A DNA stretch of 36,616 nt. Origin: Bacteroidota bacterium (GTDB lineage Bacteria > Bacteroidota > Bacteroidia > 2-12-FULL-35-15). The notes beneath the pieces are model-generated. The model worked only from the letters and a program-made list of their open reading frames with translations, did not search any database and was not told the origin of the DNA. The stretch covers positions 1 through 36,616 of the forward strand of contig JANYDQ010000343.1 in NCBI GenBank assembly GCA_025363555.1, written 5' to 3'. Position numbers and translations under genes: made by a program. Shown here in pieces: positions 1 through 7,634 of the stretch. Position 1 is the first letter of the stretch, and every line of letters begins with the position of its first letter.

Positions 1-111
1 TCTTGGCTCAAGAAAAAACCAATTTTGCTTAAGCGAAATCACTTTTTGCTTGAGCAGAAACTGAAACTGTTCACCCCTATTAAATAGTATAAAGTTGAAT
101 TTCAGTATTTT

Positions 112-366
112 ATGAAATTTAAAGCCTTTCTGATAGAAAAAAAAGGCAAACTGATGTCAAAATGTCATTTTTATCAAAATTCATTTTTTATCACTACAAC
201 CATAGATATTAAAAACGTTTTAGGGCAAACTATTATCAGTAAAAAGTTTTCTTCACAAAAAGAAGTAAAAGAAAGTTTTGATTTAAGTAAGGAAGGGAAA
301 GGGATGTATTTTGTGAAGGTAGTGAGTGGAGAAAAAACAGAAACACAAAAAATAATTATACAATGA
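112..366 (+). pseudogene. Remnant of a T9SS type A C-terminal sorting domain
   Basis: The last 55 or so residues read as the second half of a type A sorting domain: an IKNVLGQ strand, a SFDLS segment, then GMYFVKV and a basic/hydrophobic end. The expected YPNP start of the domain, the passenger protein and the signal peptide are missing. The DNA is visibly similar to the 3' end of the T9SS gene at 8965-10356 (shared stretches such as TTATCAGTAAAAA and GAAAGTTTTGATTTAAGT with few changes). It is therefore probably a leftover of a deleted or recombined paralogue. The ATG at 112 gives no signal peptide, and I do not think a functional protein is made. Confidence 0.6.
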
Positions 367-370
367 CACC

Positions 371-396
371 CCCCCCCTACCCCCTCTCAAGAGGGG
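371..396. repeat. Intergenic palindromic repeat (CCCCTCT/AGAGGGG)
   Basis: A C-rich run is followed by CCCCTC-TCAA-GAGGGG, a perfect 6-bp hairpin with a 4-nt loop. It follows the sorting-domain remnant directly. It resembles the CCCCTCTC...GGGG palindromes scattered between genes in many Bacteroidota genomes, and a related element lies at 2970-3010. It could help end transcription but lacks a T-run. The remaining gap up to 547 shows no gene I can support. Confidence 0.45.
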
Positions 397-547
397 AATT
401 GCTGGGTGAACAAAAAATGCTGAAATAGTTAAAACCAGCAGACAAGAAAAAAAACAGGCGAACAACACACCCACTGCCGGAGGCACATACAGGTGATAAC
501 ACGATGGGCTAAATAAAGCGAAGCGTCTAAATAAAAAATACTGCAAT

Positions 548-1420
548 TTATTTCTTTTTCAGTTTCATTTTTCCGCTTTTGGTAAGGTCGATGTGGAAAG
601 ATTCTTTGACCGGGTCGATGGATACCAAATCGGCATTGAGCGTGAGGGTGTAGTTATAGTAATCGTGGTTGGTGATAACGTCCATTATTATTTTGCCGGC
701 ATTTTTCATGGTTATTTCTATGGGCAGGGTTACTATTGTTTCACTCTTTGGTTTTATGCTTATTTCGTGCTGATAGACTCCTTTTATGTCTCCATGGTCG
801 GGCACCATCATGGTATAATTCATGTTGCTGATGGAAAGAGCCATGGCATTGTGGTTGATGATTTTTATTTGTGCCTGGGCGCGAATGTATTTTAAATGCA
901 CCTCTTCGTAATTTATATCCACAATGGCAAGTTCGGGCGGTTGGGGGAGTTTAAATTTTGCGTTTTTGTTGATTACCATATTCGATTTGCCAAACAGGGT
1001 AGAATACTGAAGCGTAACCGCAACGGTGTAACTGGAACTGTCGCCATTGCTGCGTTCGGTTTTCATATCTTTTAAAATTTCGGTGTAGGGCACTTCCAGC
1101 GACCAGTCGATGGTGTCTTTTCCGTTTGCGGGAAGTTCTATGCCCAGGTATTTTACGCTTTCCAGGTAAGTTTTATCGAAAAGCGACACTTTATATTTGA
1201 TGGTATCGGTTTTTATTTTTAAAAATAATTTATTTTCAACCGTTATCTTCGAAGAGAAAAGAGCTTTATCGTTTACCACTTTTACCATGATGTCACCTAA
1301 TTGTTCCACTTCAGGCATAAAATGTTTTTTTATCCTGTCGCGAAAGGCAAAAGCAATGCCTCCGGCTATGAGCAGAAGAATGAGAATAAAAATACTGATG
1401 CGGGCAATTTTACTTTTCAT
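548..1420 (-). CDS. LEA type 2 family membrane-anchored protein
   Basis: A 290-residue protein with one N-terminal hydrophobic helix (about residues 8-26) that should act as a signal anchor. The rest, with alternating beta-strand patterns, would then lie in the periplasm. Two successive beta-sandwich units can be seen (about 45-160 and 165-275), each with the pattern of the water-stress/LEA14-like (WHy, LEA_2) fold, where a conserved strand such as IKIINHNAMALSISNMNYTM is followed by a loop and a PxEI strand. Proteins of this type are linked to desiccation or stress tolerance, but their biochemical role is unknown. It follows the YtxH gene on the same strand after a terminator, so it probably has its own weak promoter or relies on read-through. 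The ATG start places the anchor at the very N terminus. Confidence 0.75.
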   Translation of the reverse strand: MKSKIARISIFILILLLIAGGIAFAFRDRIKKHFMPEVEQLGDIMVKVVNDKALFSSKITVENKLFLKIKTDTIKYKVSLFDKTYLESVKYLGIELPANGKDTIDWSLEVPYTEILKDMKTERSNGDSSSYTVAVTLQYSTLFGKSNMVINKNAKFKLPQPPELAIVDINYEEVHLKYIRAQAQIKIINHNAMALSISNMNYTMMVPDHGDIKGVYQHEISIKPKSETIVTLPIEITMKNAGKIIMDVITNHDYYNYTLTLNADLVSIDPVKESFHIDLTKSGKMKLKKK

Positions 1421-1450
1421 GGACAGGGATTTTTGGTTAGGATGATAAAA

Positions 1451-1479
1451 AAACGCAACATATAAGGTATGTTGCGTTT
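1451..1479 (-). terminator. Rho-independent terminator after ytxH
   Basis: A perfect 12-bp stem (AAACGCAACATA / TATGTTGCGTTT) with a 5-nt loop is flanked by A-runs on one side and T-runs on the other. It can therefore work in both directions, but only the minus strand has a gene (YtxH, ending at 1511) that needs it. Confidence 0.9.
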
Positions 1480-1510
1480 TTTTAAAGAGTTAAAAGCATA
1501 GAACATTTTT

Positions 1511-1822
1511 TTAGCTCATGGCATGTCTTCCGTCTTTTTTAAAGTCAGACACTTTTTCTTTTCCTTTTTCGTAAAGCGAAGAAGCTTCATCTTTTCCTTT
1601 TTCGTAAAGAGAACCGGCTTCATCTTTTGCAGATTCATACTTTTCAACCAGGTTGTTGAATAATTCTTCAAACTTGTCTTCCAGTTCTTCCGTGGTGGCG
1701 GCTCCTTTTTTCATAAGTTTTTTTCTTGTTTCCGAACCTTTGTCGGGTGCAAACAAAATTCCTAATACTGCTCCGGCAGCAACACCTGCCAACATACCTA
1801 ATACTAATTTTCCTCCGTTCAT
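1511..1822 (-). CDS. YtxH domain-containing protein with LEA-like 11-mer repeats
   Basis: A 103-residue protein that starts with a glycine/alanine-rich hydrophobic helix (about 5-25, [21 protein letters not shown]) followed by the [10 protein letters not shown] signature of the YtxH family. These are small membrane-associated, stress-induced proteins of unknown biochemical role. The C-terminal part is a charged amphipathic helix made of three adjacent 11-residue repeats ([33 protein letters not shown]), a periodicity like that of LEA group 3 proteins. The DNA repeat unit is 33 bp. A -7 box lies about 52 nt upstream and a strong terminator follows, so this is most likely a single-gene transcript. 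Confidence 0.85.
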   Translation of the reverse strand: MNGGKLVLGMLAGVAAGAVLGILFAPDKGSETRKKLMKKGAATTEELEDKFEELFNNLVEKYESAKDEAGSLYEKGKDEASSLYEKGKEKVSDFKKDGRHAMS

Positions 1823-1873
1823 GTTTTTTTTATTTTAATGATTAATTTTTAATTATAATTTTTTTAGCGGGTA

Positions 1874-1881
1874 CAAAGGTG
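1874..1881 (-). promoter_or_regulatory. -7 element for the ytxH gene
   Basis: On the minus strand this reads CACCTTTG followed by TACCCGC, one mismatch from the Bacteroidota consensus TAnnTTTG. It lies about 52 nt upstream of the start codon. The downstream 16-bp block at 1856-1871 recurs exactly at 13466-13481. Confidence 0.5.
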
Positions 1882-1964
1882 AGATGATTTGGCAAAAGGT
1901 CTGTTATATTATTTTATGAAAATGTTTCATTATTTAGGCTAAGACTTGGGTCTAGTTTTTTATT

Positions 1965-2110
1965 GGGCGTGTGCCGATGAAGAATCGGCACCGGGCTTTC
2001 CGCTTCAATCTTTTTTGCCCCCGCTGTCACACAGAGCCTGTCGAAGTGCCCAACGCAACAAAAAAGGATTTTCGCTGCAATCCCTCACGCGGTGCTTCCC
2101 GAAGTTGGCT
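1965..2110. repeat. Composite intergenic repeat with hairpin
   Basis: This GC-richer segment stands out from its AT-rich surroundings. It begins with a perfect 8-bp hairpin (GTGCCGAT / ATCGGCAC, 1971-1991). Two similar halves follow, GGGCTTTCCGCTTCAATC and AGGATTTTCGCTGCAATC, and between them lies the string CACAGAGCCTGTCGAAGTG, which resembles a dispersed intergenic repeat found in many bacteria. Translation gives HTEPVEV, a hallmark of non-genic repeat DNA. I regard it as a dispersed repeat and not as coding. Confidence 0.5.
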
Positions 2111-2149
2111 TCGTAAAAAACATATATTAAAAGAAGTATTAAAAAAGGC

Positions 2150-2294
2150 GGAAAAAATTAAACCTCTTTGATGTTATCGCAGAGGTTTAAGCATGACATA
2201 TGGTTTTCCTTATCTCAATTAAATTGATTCAGTGGTGAGGGGTTTCCTTTCAGTTTGACCTTATGGGTGGTTCCCTAAACCGATGTAATCTTGC
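2150..2294 (-). ncRNA. Candidate small RNA A (about 145 nt)
   Basis: On the minus strand a -7 element (2300-2307) is followed by about 145 nt without a convincing gene, ending in a terminator hairpin and T-run. Internal blocks TTAGGG (2273-2278), ACCACTGAATC and AAGGAAAACC (2202-2211) recur in similar order and spacing in the segment at 8100-8250. GGTTT next to TTAGGG can pair with AAACC next to AAGGA, closing a long-range stem. In the second copy the corresponding pair is TTGCTT/AAGCAA, a compensatory change. The only ORF inside is 13 codons and ends in the terminator, so a peptide is unlikely but not excluded. No known Rfam family was recognised by eye. Confidence 0.5.
2158..2190 (-). terminator. 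Rho-independent terminator of candidate small RNA A
   Basis: Perfect 10-bp stem TTAAACCTCT / AGAGGTTTAA with a 13-nt loop. On the minus strand it is followed by TTTTTT. No protein gene ends here, so the terminator itself argues for a short transcript from the minus strand. Confidence 0.7.
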
Positions 2295-2299
2295 TGGTA

Positions 2300-2307
2300 C
2301 AAAGGTG
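2300..2307 (-). promoter_or_regulatory. -7 element for candidate small RNA A
   Basis: Minus-strand TCACCTTTGTACC, nearly the same 13-mer as in front of ytxH, and TATCCTSACCTTTG is shared with the promoter of the second small RNA candidate. A clear TTTG at -33 is not seen. Confidence 0.45.
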
Positions 2308-2375
2308 AGGATAAACCGGGAGGTGGCTATTATAAAATTTTTCGTTAATGTTATAAAATTTTCCACTTCAAAAAA

Positions 2376-2403
2376 TTACCGCCTGGTTTTGCCAGGGAGG
2401 TAA
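2376..2403 (-). terminator. Rho-independent terminator after the XRE regulator gene
   Basis: On the minus strand TTACC..CCTGG pairs with CCAGG.GGTAA around a small loop with one short internal mismatch, and is followed by TTTTTT. It lies 13 nt after the stop codon of the gene at 2416-2778. Confidence 0.8.
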
Positions 2404-2415
2404 AGTTTATTCCGA

Positions 2416-2778
2416 TTAACCTTCTTCGTCACATAAGTCGGTTACTTCTACGTTTAATGCGCAGGCTATATCATATACATCAACTATATCTACTTCATAT
2501 TCTGAATCTGCATTTTCTATTCCTCTAACCAGGGCAAGAGGAAGGTCTGATAATTGGGAAAGTTGCTTTAGACTCCATCCTTTTGCTTCTCTCAATTCTT
2601 TAATCCGATTCCCCATTCTGGTATTGAATGCCTGTATAAGCGGATAGTAATCAAAATTCATTCTCCACTCGTTCAGTTTATTCTCAAATTGTTCGTCTGT
2701 TATTCCATTTTCTTCCAATGCAATTTTAAAGCCGGCTGCTGCCTGGCTTATAAATTCCTCGTGCGTTAACTTTTCCAT
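2416..2778 (-). CDS. XRE-family helix-turn-helix regulator
   Basis: A 120-residue protein. Residues 55-115 form an XRE/Cro-type helix-turn-helix domain: MGNRIKELREAKGWSLKQL is the first helix pair, SDLPLALVRGIEN the recognition helix, and the trailing helices contain the typical ACALNVEVTDL pattern. The N-terminal 54 residues are acidic, helical and have no recognised domain; they might sense a partner. It stands alone with its own promoter region and terminator, so its targets cannot be read from context. The gene lacks a toxin-like neighbour, so an antitoxin role is not indicated. Confidence 0.75.
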   Translation of the reverse strand: MEKLTHEEFISQAAAGFKIALEENGITDEQFENKLNEWRMNFDYYPLIQAFNTRMGNRIKELREAKGWSLKQLSQLSDLPLALVRGIENADSEYEVDIVDVYDIACALNVEVTDLCDEEG

Positions 2779-2969
2779 TTTATTAATTTTTTAAAGGTTA
2801 TTGTTTGTGTTTTAATTCACACCACAAAGTTCGAGAGAATTCACAAATTGGTTGTTATATAAACTTTATTTAAAATCATATTATACGTTTATAAAATTTA
2901 AGGGAATTTGAAACCTCTTTTGGGTGGGTGACTGAAAGCATGAAGTACTAATGTATTTTTTTTAGGTTA

Positions 2970-3010
2970 CCGCCCCCTCTCCTTTGGGCGGGGATAAAGG
3001 GGTGAGGTGG
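2970..3010. repeat. Intergenic palindromic repeat (CCGCCC/GGGCGG)
   Basis: CCGCCCC-TCTCCTTT-GGGCGGGG forms a hairpin, followed by ATAAAGGGGTGAGG. It is the same general type as the element at 371-396 and as the CCCTCTCC..GGGTGAGG repeats common between Bacteroidota genes. It lies just after the NADH dehydrogenase gene. It has no T-run on the relevant strand, so it is not a classical terminator. Confidence 0.45.
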
Positions 3011-3032
3011 TTGAGTGCAGTTTAACAGCACC

Positions 3033-4295
3033 TTAAGGGGTAAGGTTCTTTTTTTTATTAGGTGTAAGAATTAACCGGAGGGAAGTATCTTTGGTGAAGT
3101 ATGCCCACGCCCAGTTAATAAAAATTATCAGTTTGTTTCTCACACTCAAAATAAGCATGAGGTGCAAAAACATCCATGTTAACCATGCCAGATACCCTTT
3201 AAATTTAATAAAGGGCAAATCTACCACTGCTTTGTTTCTCCCTATGGTTGCCATGGTGCCACGGTCTTTGTATTCAAACTCCACCCATTTTTTACCGTTT
3301 GCCATTCGTTTAAAATTCTTTGCTAAATTTTTTGCCTGGTTAATAGCCACGTTAGCTACCTGCGGATGGCTCATGGGATACATAGGAGTTTGCATATAGG
3401 CAATATCGCCTAAAGCAAAAACAGCAGAACACCCTTCCACTTTATTGGTTCGAGATACTTTAATGCGGTTTCCTTTAGTAAACGATTCGTGGGGTATGCC
3501 TTCCACCATATTGGGAGTAACCCCTGCAGTCCAAATTACTGTTTTTGTTTTTATTGTATTCCTGTTACTAAAGGTAAGAATTTCTCCGTCATAGTTTTTT
3601 ACAATTGTTTCCGTAAGTACATTCACTCCCATTTGCTCCAGGTATTTTCGCGAAGCAGTTTTGGCGCTGTTACTCATATTATTTAAAGTGTATTTACTTC
3701 CTTCTACAAGGGTGATATTAAATTTAGAAAAATCAATGCCGGGATAATCTTTGGGCAATATGTTCTTTTTAATTTCTGCAAATGCACCTGCCAATTCCAC
3801 CCCGGTAGGACCGGCACCAGCTATCACCATGTTCAGCAAACTTTCTTTTTCCGTTTCCTTTGCCGAAATAATATCTTCAAACATTTGCAATACATGATTG
3901 CGAATGGTAATGGCATCTGATGTAGATTTTAAAGTAAACGAATTTCTATCAATCTCCTTGTTGCCGAAAAAATTGGTGGTGCAACCGATAGCAAGCACCA
4001 GGAAATCGTATTCGAACTCCCCAATAGAAGTGTTTATTTTATTAGCAGCTGGATGGATACTAATTACTTCGGCAAGCCGTATCTGCACATTTTTTTTATA
4101 TTTAAAAATATGGCGCAGCGGAAAGGAAATACTGGCAGGTTCAAGTTGCGAAGTAGCTATCTGGTAAAACAACGGCTGAAACTGGTGGTAATTAATTTTA
4201 TCAATAAGAAGAACATCAAATAATTTTTCGTCCAGTGTTTTTATAAACTGAATGCCTGCAAATCCGCCACCTGCCACTATTATTTTTTGTTTCAT
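3033..4295 (-). CDS. ndh: Type II NADH:quinone oxidoreductase (NDH-2 family)
   Basis: A 420-residue FAD-dependent pyridine nucleotide-disulphide oxidoreductase of the NDH-2 group, which passes electrons from NADH to membrane quinone without pumping protons. The FAD-binding GGGFAG motif lies at residues 9-14 and the NADH-binding GAGPTG at 160-165, followed by VELAG. The second FAD contact ALGD is present near residue 297, and YPMSHPQVA lies on the quinone side. The C-terminal 60 residues contain hydrophobic helices (YLAWLTWMFLHLMLIL), expected for peripheral membrane attachment. Length is normal for the family. It is the second gene of a two-gene unit, 17 bp after the FAD/Rieske gene, suggesting shared expression in a redox or stress response. 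Confidence 0.85.
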   Translation of the reverse strand: MKQKIIVAGGGFAGIQFIKTLDEKLFDVLLIDKINYHQFQPLFYQIATSQLEPASISFPLRHIFKYKKNVQIRLAEVISIHPAANKINTSIGEFEYDFLVLAIGCTTNFFGNKEIDRNSFTLKSTSDAITIRNHVLQMFEDIISAKETEKESLLNMVIAGAGPTGVELAGAFAEIKKNILPKDYPGIDFSKFNITLVEGSKYTLNNMSNSAKTASRKYLEQMGVNVLTETIVKNYDGEILTFSNRNTIKTKTVIWTAGVTPNMVEGIPHESFTKGNRIKVSRTNKVEGCSAVFALGDIAYMQTPMYPMSHPQVANVAINQAKNLAKNFKRMANGKKWVEFEYKDRGTMATIGRNKAVVDLPFIKFKGYLAWLTWMFLHLMLILSVRNKLIIFINWAWAYFTKDTSLRLILTPNKKKNLTP

Positions 4296-4312
4296 CCTGT
4301 ATGTCTTATTTT

Positions 4313-5908
4313 TTAAAAGGATTTTGAATCTGGGTCTGCATCTGTATAAGAAGGCAAATCGAAATTAGCAGGACCATTAATTACTTTTCCCCGGTACGAA
4401 AACCGGCTGCCATGACATGGGCAATCCCAGCTTTTTTCATCATTGTTCCAAAGCACCATACATTTCAAATGCGTACACTCGGCAGATACAAGGAAAAGTT
4501 TTCCGGATTCATCGCGGTAGGCTCCGCATTTTTTTCCGTCCAGCTTTACTATTCCTGCTGTTCCGTTTTTAATTTCCGACAATTCCACACTTCCGGTATA
4601 AAACCATTTTTTTAAAACATTTTTCAAGTCTTCTGCCACCAATTTCAGAGCCACACCACTTTCTTTGAAAGTAAAACGCAAAGGACTGTATAATTTCTCC
4701 CATTTATTTTCTTTCCCATTTATCAAATCAGTTATTAATAAACCTGCAAAAGAACATTGCGTCATCCCGTTTCCCGAATCACCTGTTACAATATAAACAT
4801 TATCGTGGTCCAGCGGATTGCGCCCTATAAATCCAATCCCGTCCATGGGTGCCAACACCTGCCCGGACCACCGATAAACCATTTCCCCGATGGGGAAATG
4901 GTTGCGGGTCCAGGCTTCCAAAACGCGGTACCTGTTTTCTTCGGGCACATGAGTATCGCTCGTTTCCGCAGTAGGATGGTCTTCCCCCCCACTTATAAGC
5001 AGGTCGAACAAATCGTTATACGGATGCAAACGAACATAATGATAGGGCTGATATTTTGTGTTTTTCGAAAAATCTCCTGTATCCCACCAGAGCGCGTTGG
5101 GAAGCGTTCCTTTTTTTACCAATGCACCAATTACATAAGTTCGATAAGGATATTGTTTGGAAAACATGGTGTATAAATTATTCACAGGGAAATTAGTTGC
5201 CACCACAATGTGTTTTGCTTTTACCGTAAATTTATCAGAGGTAGTAATGCCCTGGTGATTTATTTTGGAAGCATGTGTGCAGGTATATACTTTGCCTCCC
5301 ATTTTCTCAATGGCTTTGCACAACCCGTTAATATAATTCAACGGATGAAACTGTGCCTGGTTCAGAAAGCAAAGTGCTTTTTGGGGATACAGCAAACCGG
5401 GCACCTCTTCTTCTTCTCTTATTTTTACCCCGGCTTTTCCGGCTGCTTCAAATTCCTTGCCCAGCGAACCTTCTTTGTCCGAAGGATGGAGAAACAAATA
5501 TCCTTTTACCCGTTCAAATTCGCAGTCTATTTTTTCCTGGTGAACTGTTTGTTCCACAAAATCAATTGCTACCTGATGGCTTTGGGCAATAAGTTTGGTT
5601 TTCTCTTCTCCGAAAATTTTTTCCAAATCATAATATCTGTGATCAAGGGCTGTAACCAAGTGTGCAGTGGTTCGCCCGGTTTCCCCACTTCCTATAAACC
5701 CATCTTCCACCACCACCACTTTTTTGCCCGACAACGAAAGACAATACGCAATGCTTAGCCCCGCTAAGCCACCTCCCACTATAACCACATCTGTTTCCAG
5801 GTTTTCGGTTAACGGGGTTTTGGGAAAAGCAAACTGGCTATCTGTCCAATAGCTTATATTTTTTCCGGCTGTTATCCGCGGGTCATTCGGTGTATTATTG
5901 ATTTCCAT
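4313..5908 (-). CDS. FAD-dependent oxidoreductase with C-terminal Rieske [2Fe-2S] domain
   Basis: A 531-residue two-domain enzyme. Residues about 35-400 are a DAO-type FAD domain that begins with the dinucleotide motif VVIVGGGLAGLSIAYCLS and keeps the GRTTAH motif. Residues about 440-525 form a Rieske domain in which C478, H480, C496 and H499 are the four cluster ligands (CTH and CPCHGSRF). This architecture matches the YhfW-type family, whose substrate is not established. The N terminus has no signal peptide, so it should be cytoplasmic. It is the first gene of the unit with NDH-2; a plausible but unproven idea is that it feeds electrons between a small organic substrate and the redox pool. 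Confidence 0.85.
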   Translation of the reverse strand: MEINNTPNDPRITAGKNISYWTDSQFAFPKTPLTENLETDVVIVGGGLAGLSIAYCLSLSGKKVVVVEDGFIGSGETGRTTAHLVTALDHRYYDLEKIFGEEKTKLIAQSHQVAIDFVEQTVHQEKIDCEFERVKGYLFLHPSDKEGSLGKEFEAAGKAGVKIREEEEVPGLLYPQKALCFLNQAQFHPLNYINGLCKAIEKMGGKVYTCTHASKINHQGITTSDKFTVKAKHIVVATNFPVNNLYTMFSKQYPYRTYVIGALVKKGTLPNALWWDTGDFSKNTKYQPYHYVRLHPYNDLFDLLISGGEDHPTAETSDTHVPEENRYRVLEAWTRNHFPIGEMVYRWSGQVLAPMDGIGFIGRNPLDHDNVYIVTGDSGNGMTQCSFAGLLITDLINGKENKWEKLYSPLRFTFKESGVALKLVAEDLKNVLKKWFYTGSVELSEIKNGTAGIVKLDGKKCGAYRDESGKLFLVSAECTHLKCMVLWNNDEKSWDCPCHGSRFSYRGKVINGPANFDLPSYTDADPDSKSF

Positions 5909-6003
5909 TTTTTAGAAATGAGTTTAAAAATCAGTTTATTCTTTGTACAAAAATCCGTTTTTTTAATGAAAACTATGTTACACAGTTTTTCAATTAAGTT
6001 ATA

Positions 6004-6037
6004 TCATTCGTAAAACAAATTCATTCGTAAAACAAAT
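6004..6037. repeat. 17-bp exact tandem duplication
   Basis: TCATTCGTAAAACAAAT occurs twice head to tail between the divergent FAD/Rieske gene and the DUF1328 gene, about 75 bp upstream of the DUF1328 -7 box. It may be a protein-binding site for one of the two promoters, or simply a slippage product. Confidence 0.7.
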
Positions 6038-6111
6038 TTCGAGCAAAATCTTTGGATAAATGATATAATTTTAAGTGTGAATTGTATAAATGATCCGGGA
6101 AAATGTTGCTG

Positions 6112-6119
6112 TAATTTTG
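6112..6119 (+). promoter_or_regulatory. -7 element for the DUF1328 gene
   Basis: TAATTTTG is a perfect match to TAnnTTTG, 43 nt upstream of the start codon. A TTG about 27 nt further upstream may serve as the -33 part. Confidence 0.6.
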
Positions 6120-6162
6120 CCACACCAATTTTCAAATCACTAATTCTTTAAAACTTATTATT

Positions 6163-6333
6163 ATGTTAAAATGGACAGCAATTTTCCTGGTTATTTCCAT
6201 CATAGCCGCACTTTTTGGTTTCACAGACATTGCAGAGGGTGCATCGTCTATCGCTAAAGTAATATTTTCAATATTTATTACTTTAATGGTTATCACTTTT
6301 GTTCTTGGAATGACACTTTTCAGAAAAAAATAA
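6163..6333 (+). CDS. DUF1328 (YtjA-type) small membrane protein
   Basis: A 56-residue ORF starting [20 protein letters not shown] and ending in FRKK. Two hydrophobic helices (about 3-20 and 33-53) are separated by a short turn [13 protein letters not shown]. Sequence and length match the DUF1328/YtjA family of tiny inner-membrane proteins, widespread and often stress-linked but without a known activity. The reading is supported by a perfect -7 element upstream and a Rho-independent terminator 26 nt after the stop, so it is a self-contained monocistronic gene. Confidence 0.85.
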   Translation: MLKWTAIFLVISIIAALFGFTDIAEGASSIAKVIFSIFITLMVITFVLGMTLFRKK

Positions 6334-6358
6334 AAAGCAATGATTATGGGTTTTACAT

Positions 6359-6386
6359 ATGCCTCGCTTCAAGAAGGGCATTTTTT
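6359..6386 (+). terminator. Rho-independent terminator after the DUF1328 gene
   Basis: ATGCC pairs with GGCAT and CTT with AAG, with a 3-nt bulge on the left arm, followed directly by TTTTTT. The remaining bases up to 6584 hold nothing I can name. Confidence 0.7.
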
Positions 6387-6584
6387 AAATTTTGAGGGTG
6401 CTTATTTAACCCTTAACAAATTTTTTTCTGTCTGTGTAAGAACGTTACGAACCCGTAAAATGATTTTGCCCGTTCGCTTTAATGTTTTTCACTACTGCAA
6501 AAAAATTGTGGTCAACGAAAAAAAAATCTGTAAATTAATTTACTCCAGGTTTTATTTGAGAATATTCCATATCCGCGGTAGTTA

Positions 6585-7407
6585 TTAAAGAGAATTGGTA
6601 ATGTGTTTTACACTTAACACAGGAATTTTGGAATGATTTACAATTTGCTGGGCAAACACTCCAAGAAAAAATCCGGCTATTTTCGATTCGTGCCCTGTAT
6701 TAATAACAATCAGGTCGCAGAGATTTTTATGTGAATACTCCATGGCTGCCTGTGCCAGGTTGTCTCCTTCTGTCCAGGTAGTATAAAAAGGTATTTCTAC
6801 CAATTGTAAAATTTGCTCCACGGAATGCAGTTTGGTTTTAAATTTTCCCAGTTCGGGCTCATCGGTTGTATGGGGTAAAGCTAACACATAAATTTTTGCA
6901 CCGAACATGCTTGCAAATTCCATTGCCATATTTACTTTTTCTTCGCTGTGCATAGAATTATCTATTGGCAGAAGAATGTTTTTCAATTTCAGTTTGTCGG
7001 TATTGGTTTGCATAGTGAGCACCGGCACCTCGGAAAGTGAAACAATGCGGTCGGCATTGCTGCCCACTACTACTTCTTTATAGCCTGATGCTCCATGAGT
7101 ACCCATTACTATCAATTGCATTTTCCTTGTTTTGGCAAAATCAACAATTTCGCTATCTGTTCTTCCTTTCGTGATATAGGTTTTAACTATGATTCCATGT
7201 TTTTTTAAAATATCTTCTTTTATATTTTCCATTTTTCGGGTGATTACAAGTTCTATGTCAGTCGCAGAATCCAAGTGTTCGATATTATGAATGATAAAAA
7301 TATCGGCAAATATTAATTTTGCAATGGTGATGGCTTGCAAAAGTGCTGTTTCGGATGTTTCTGTTGAAATCTACCGGAACAAGGATATTTTTGATTTCAG
7401 TTTTCAT
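6585..7407 (-). pseudogene. Universal stress protein (tandem UspA), frameshifted near the start
   Basis: The normal start would be the ATG at 7405-7407, which reads MKTEIKNILVPVDF, the classic first strand of a Usp domain. At about 7366-7372 (GATTTCAAC on the minus strand) the frame breaks and the remaining protein STETSETALLQAITIAKLIF continues in another frame to 6585. Two Usp domains are present. The first keeps the ATP-binding pattern G-xx-G-x9-GS (GTHG...VGS) and the second is degenerate (INTGHESK). A 251-residue ORF could start at the TTG at 7340 but would lack the first strand. It is either a true frameshift or a base-calling error (one extra T or two missing). Confidence 0.75.
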
Positions 7408-7434
7408 TGGTTTTTTGGTTTGGTTAATTTAATA

Positions 7435-7442
7435 CAAAGGTC
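7435..7442 (-). promoter_or_regulatory. -7 element for the universal stress protein gene
   Basis: Minus-strand GACCTTTG followed by TATTAAA, about 28 nt upstream of the ATG at 7407. This supports that upstream start. The rest of 7443-7634 has no recognised feature. Confidence 0.5.
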
Positions 7443-7634
7443 GGAAATGATTGCTAAACGGGCGTTACAGGATATGGATAAAGTATTACAGTTTTACTTT
7501 ATGGCTGGGGGATGGTATTTTTAAAGGTTCGAAAGGGTTTTCCTCAAAACTGGGGTAAAATAGCTACTTGTGTTTTCCTACTTTGAAGGAAATAAAAAAA
7601 GATTAACGAATGAAGGTAATTTACCGCACCGGTT

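Noticed and set aside
1971-2171. 66-residue plus-strand ORF with HTEPVEV
   Set aside because: It is made of hairpin and dispersed-repeat DNA and ends at the terminator of the opposite-strand small RNA candidate; the HTEPVEV string is typical of translated repeats.
5210-5758. 182-residue plus-strand ORF opposite the FAD/Rieske gene
   Set aside because: It lies wholly antisense to a well-supported enzyme gene and has no domain pattern.
6340-6588. 82-residue plus-strand ORF after the DUF1328 gene
   Set aside because: A Rho-independent terminator (6359-6386) lies inside its start, composition is not protein-like, and it has no recognisable pattern.
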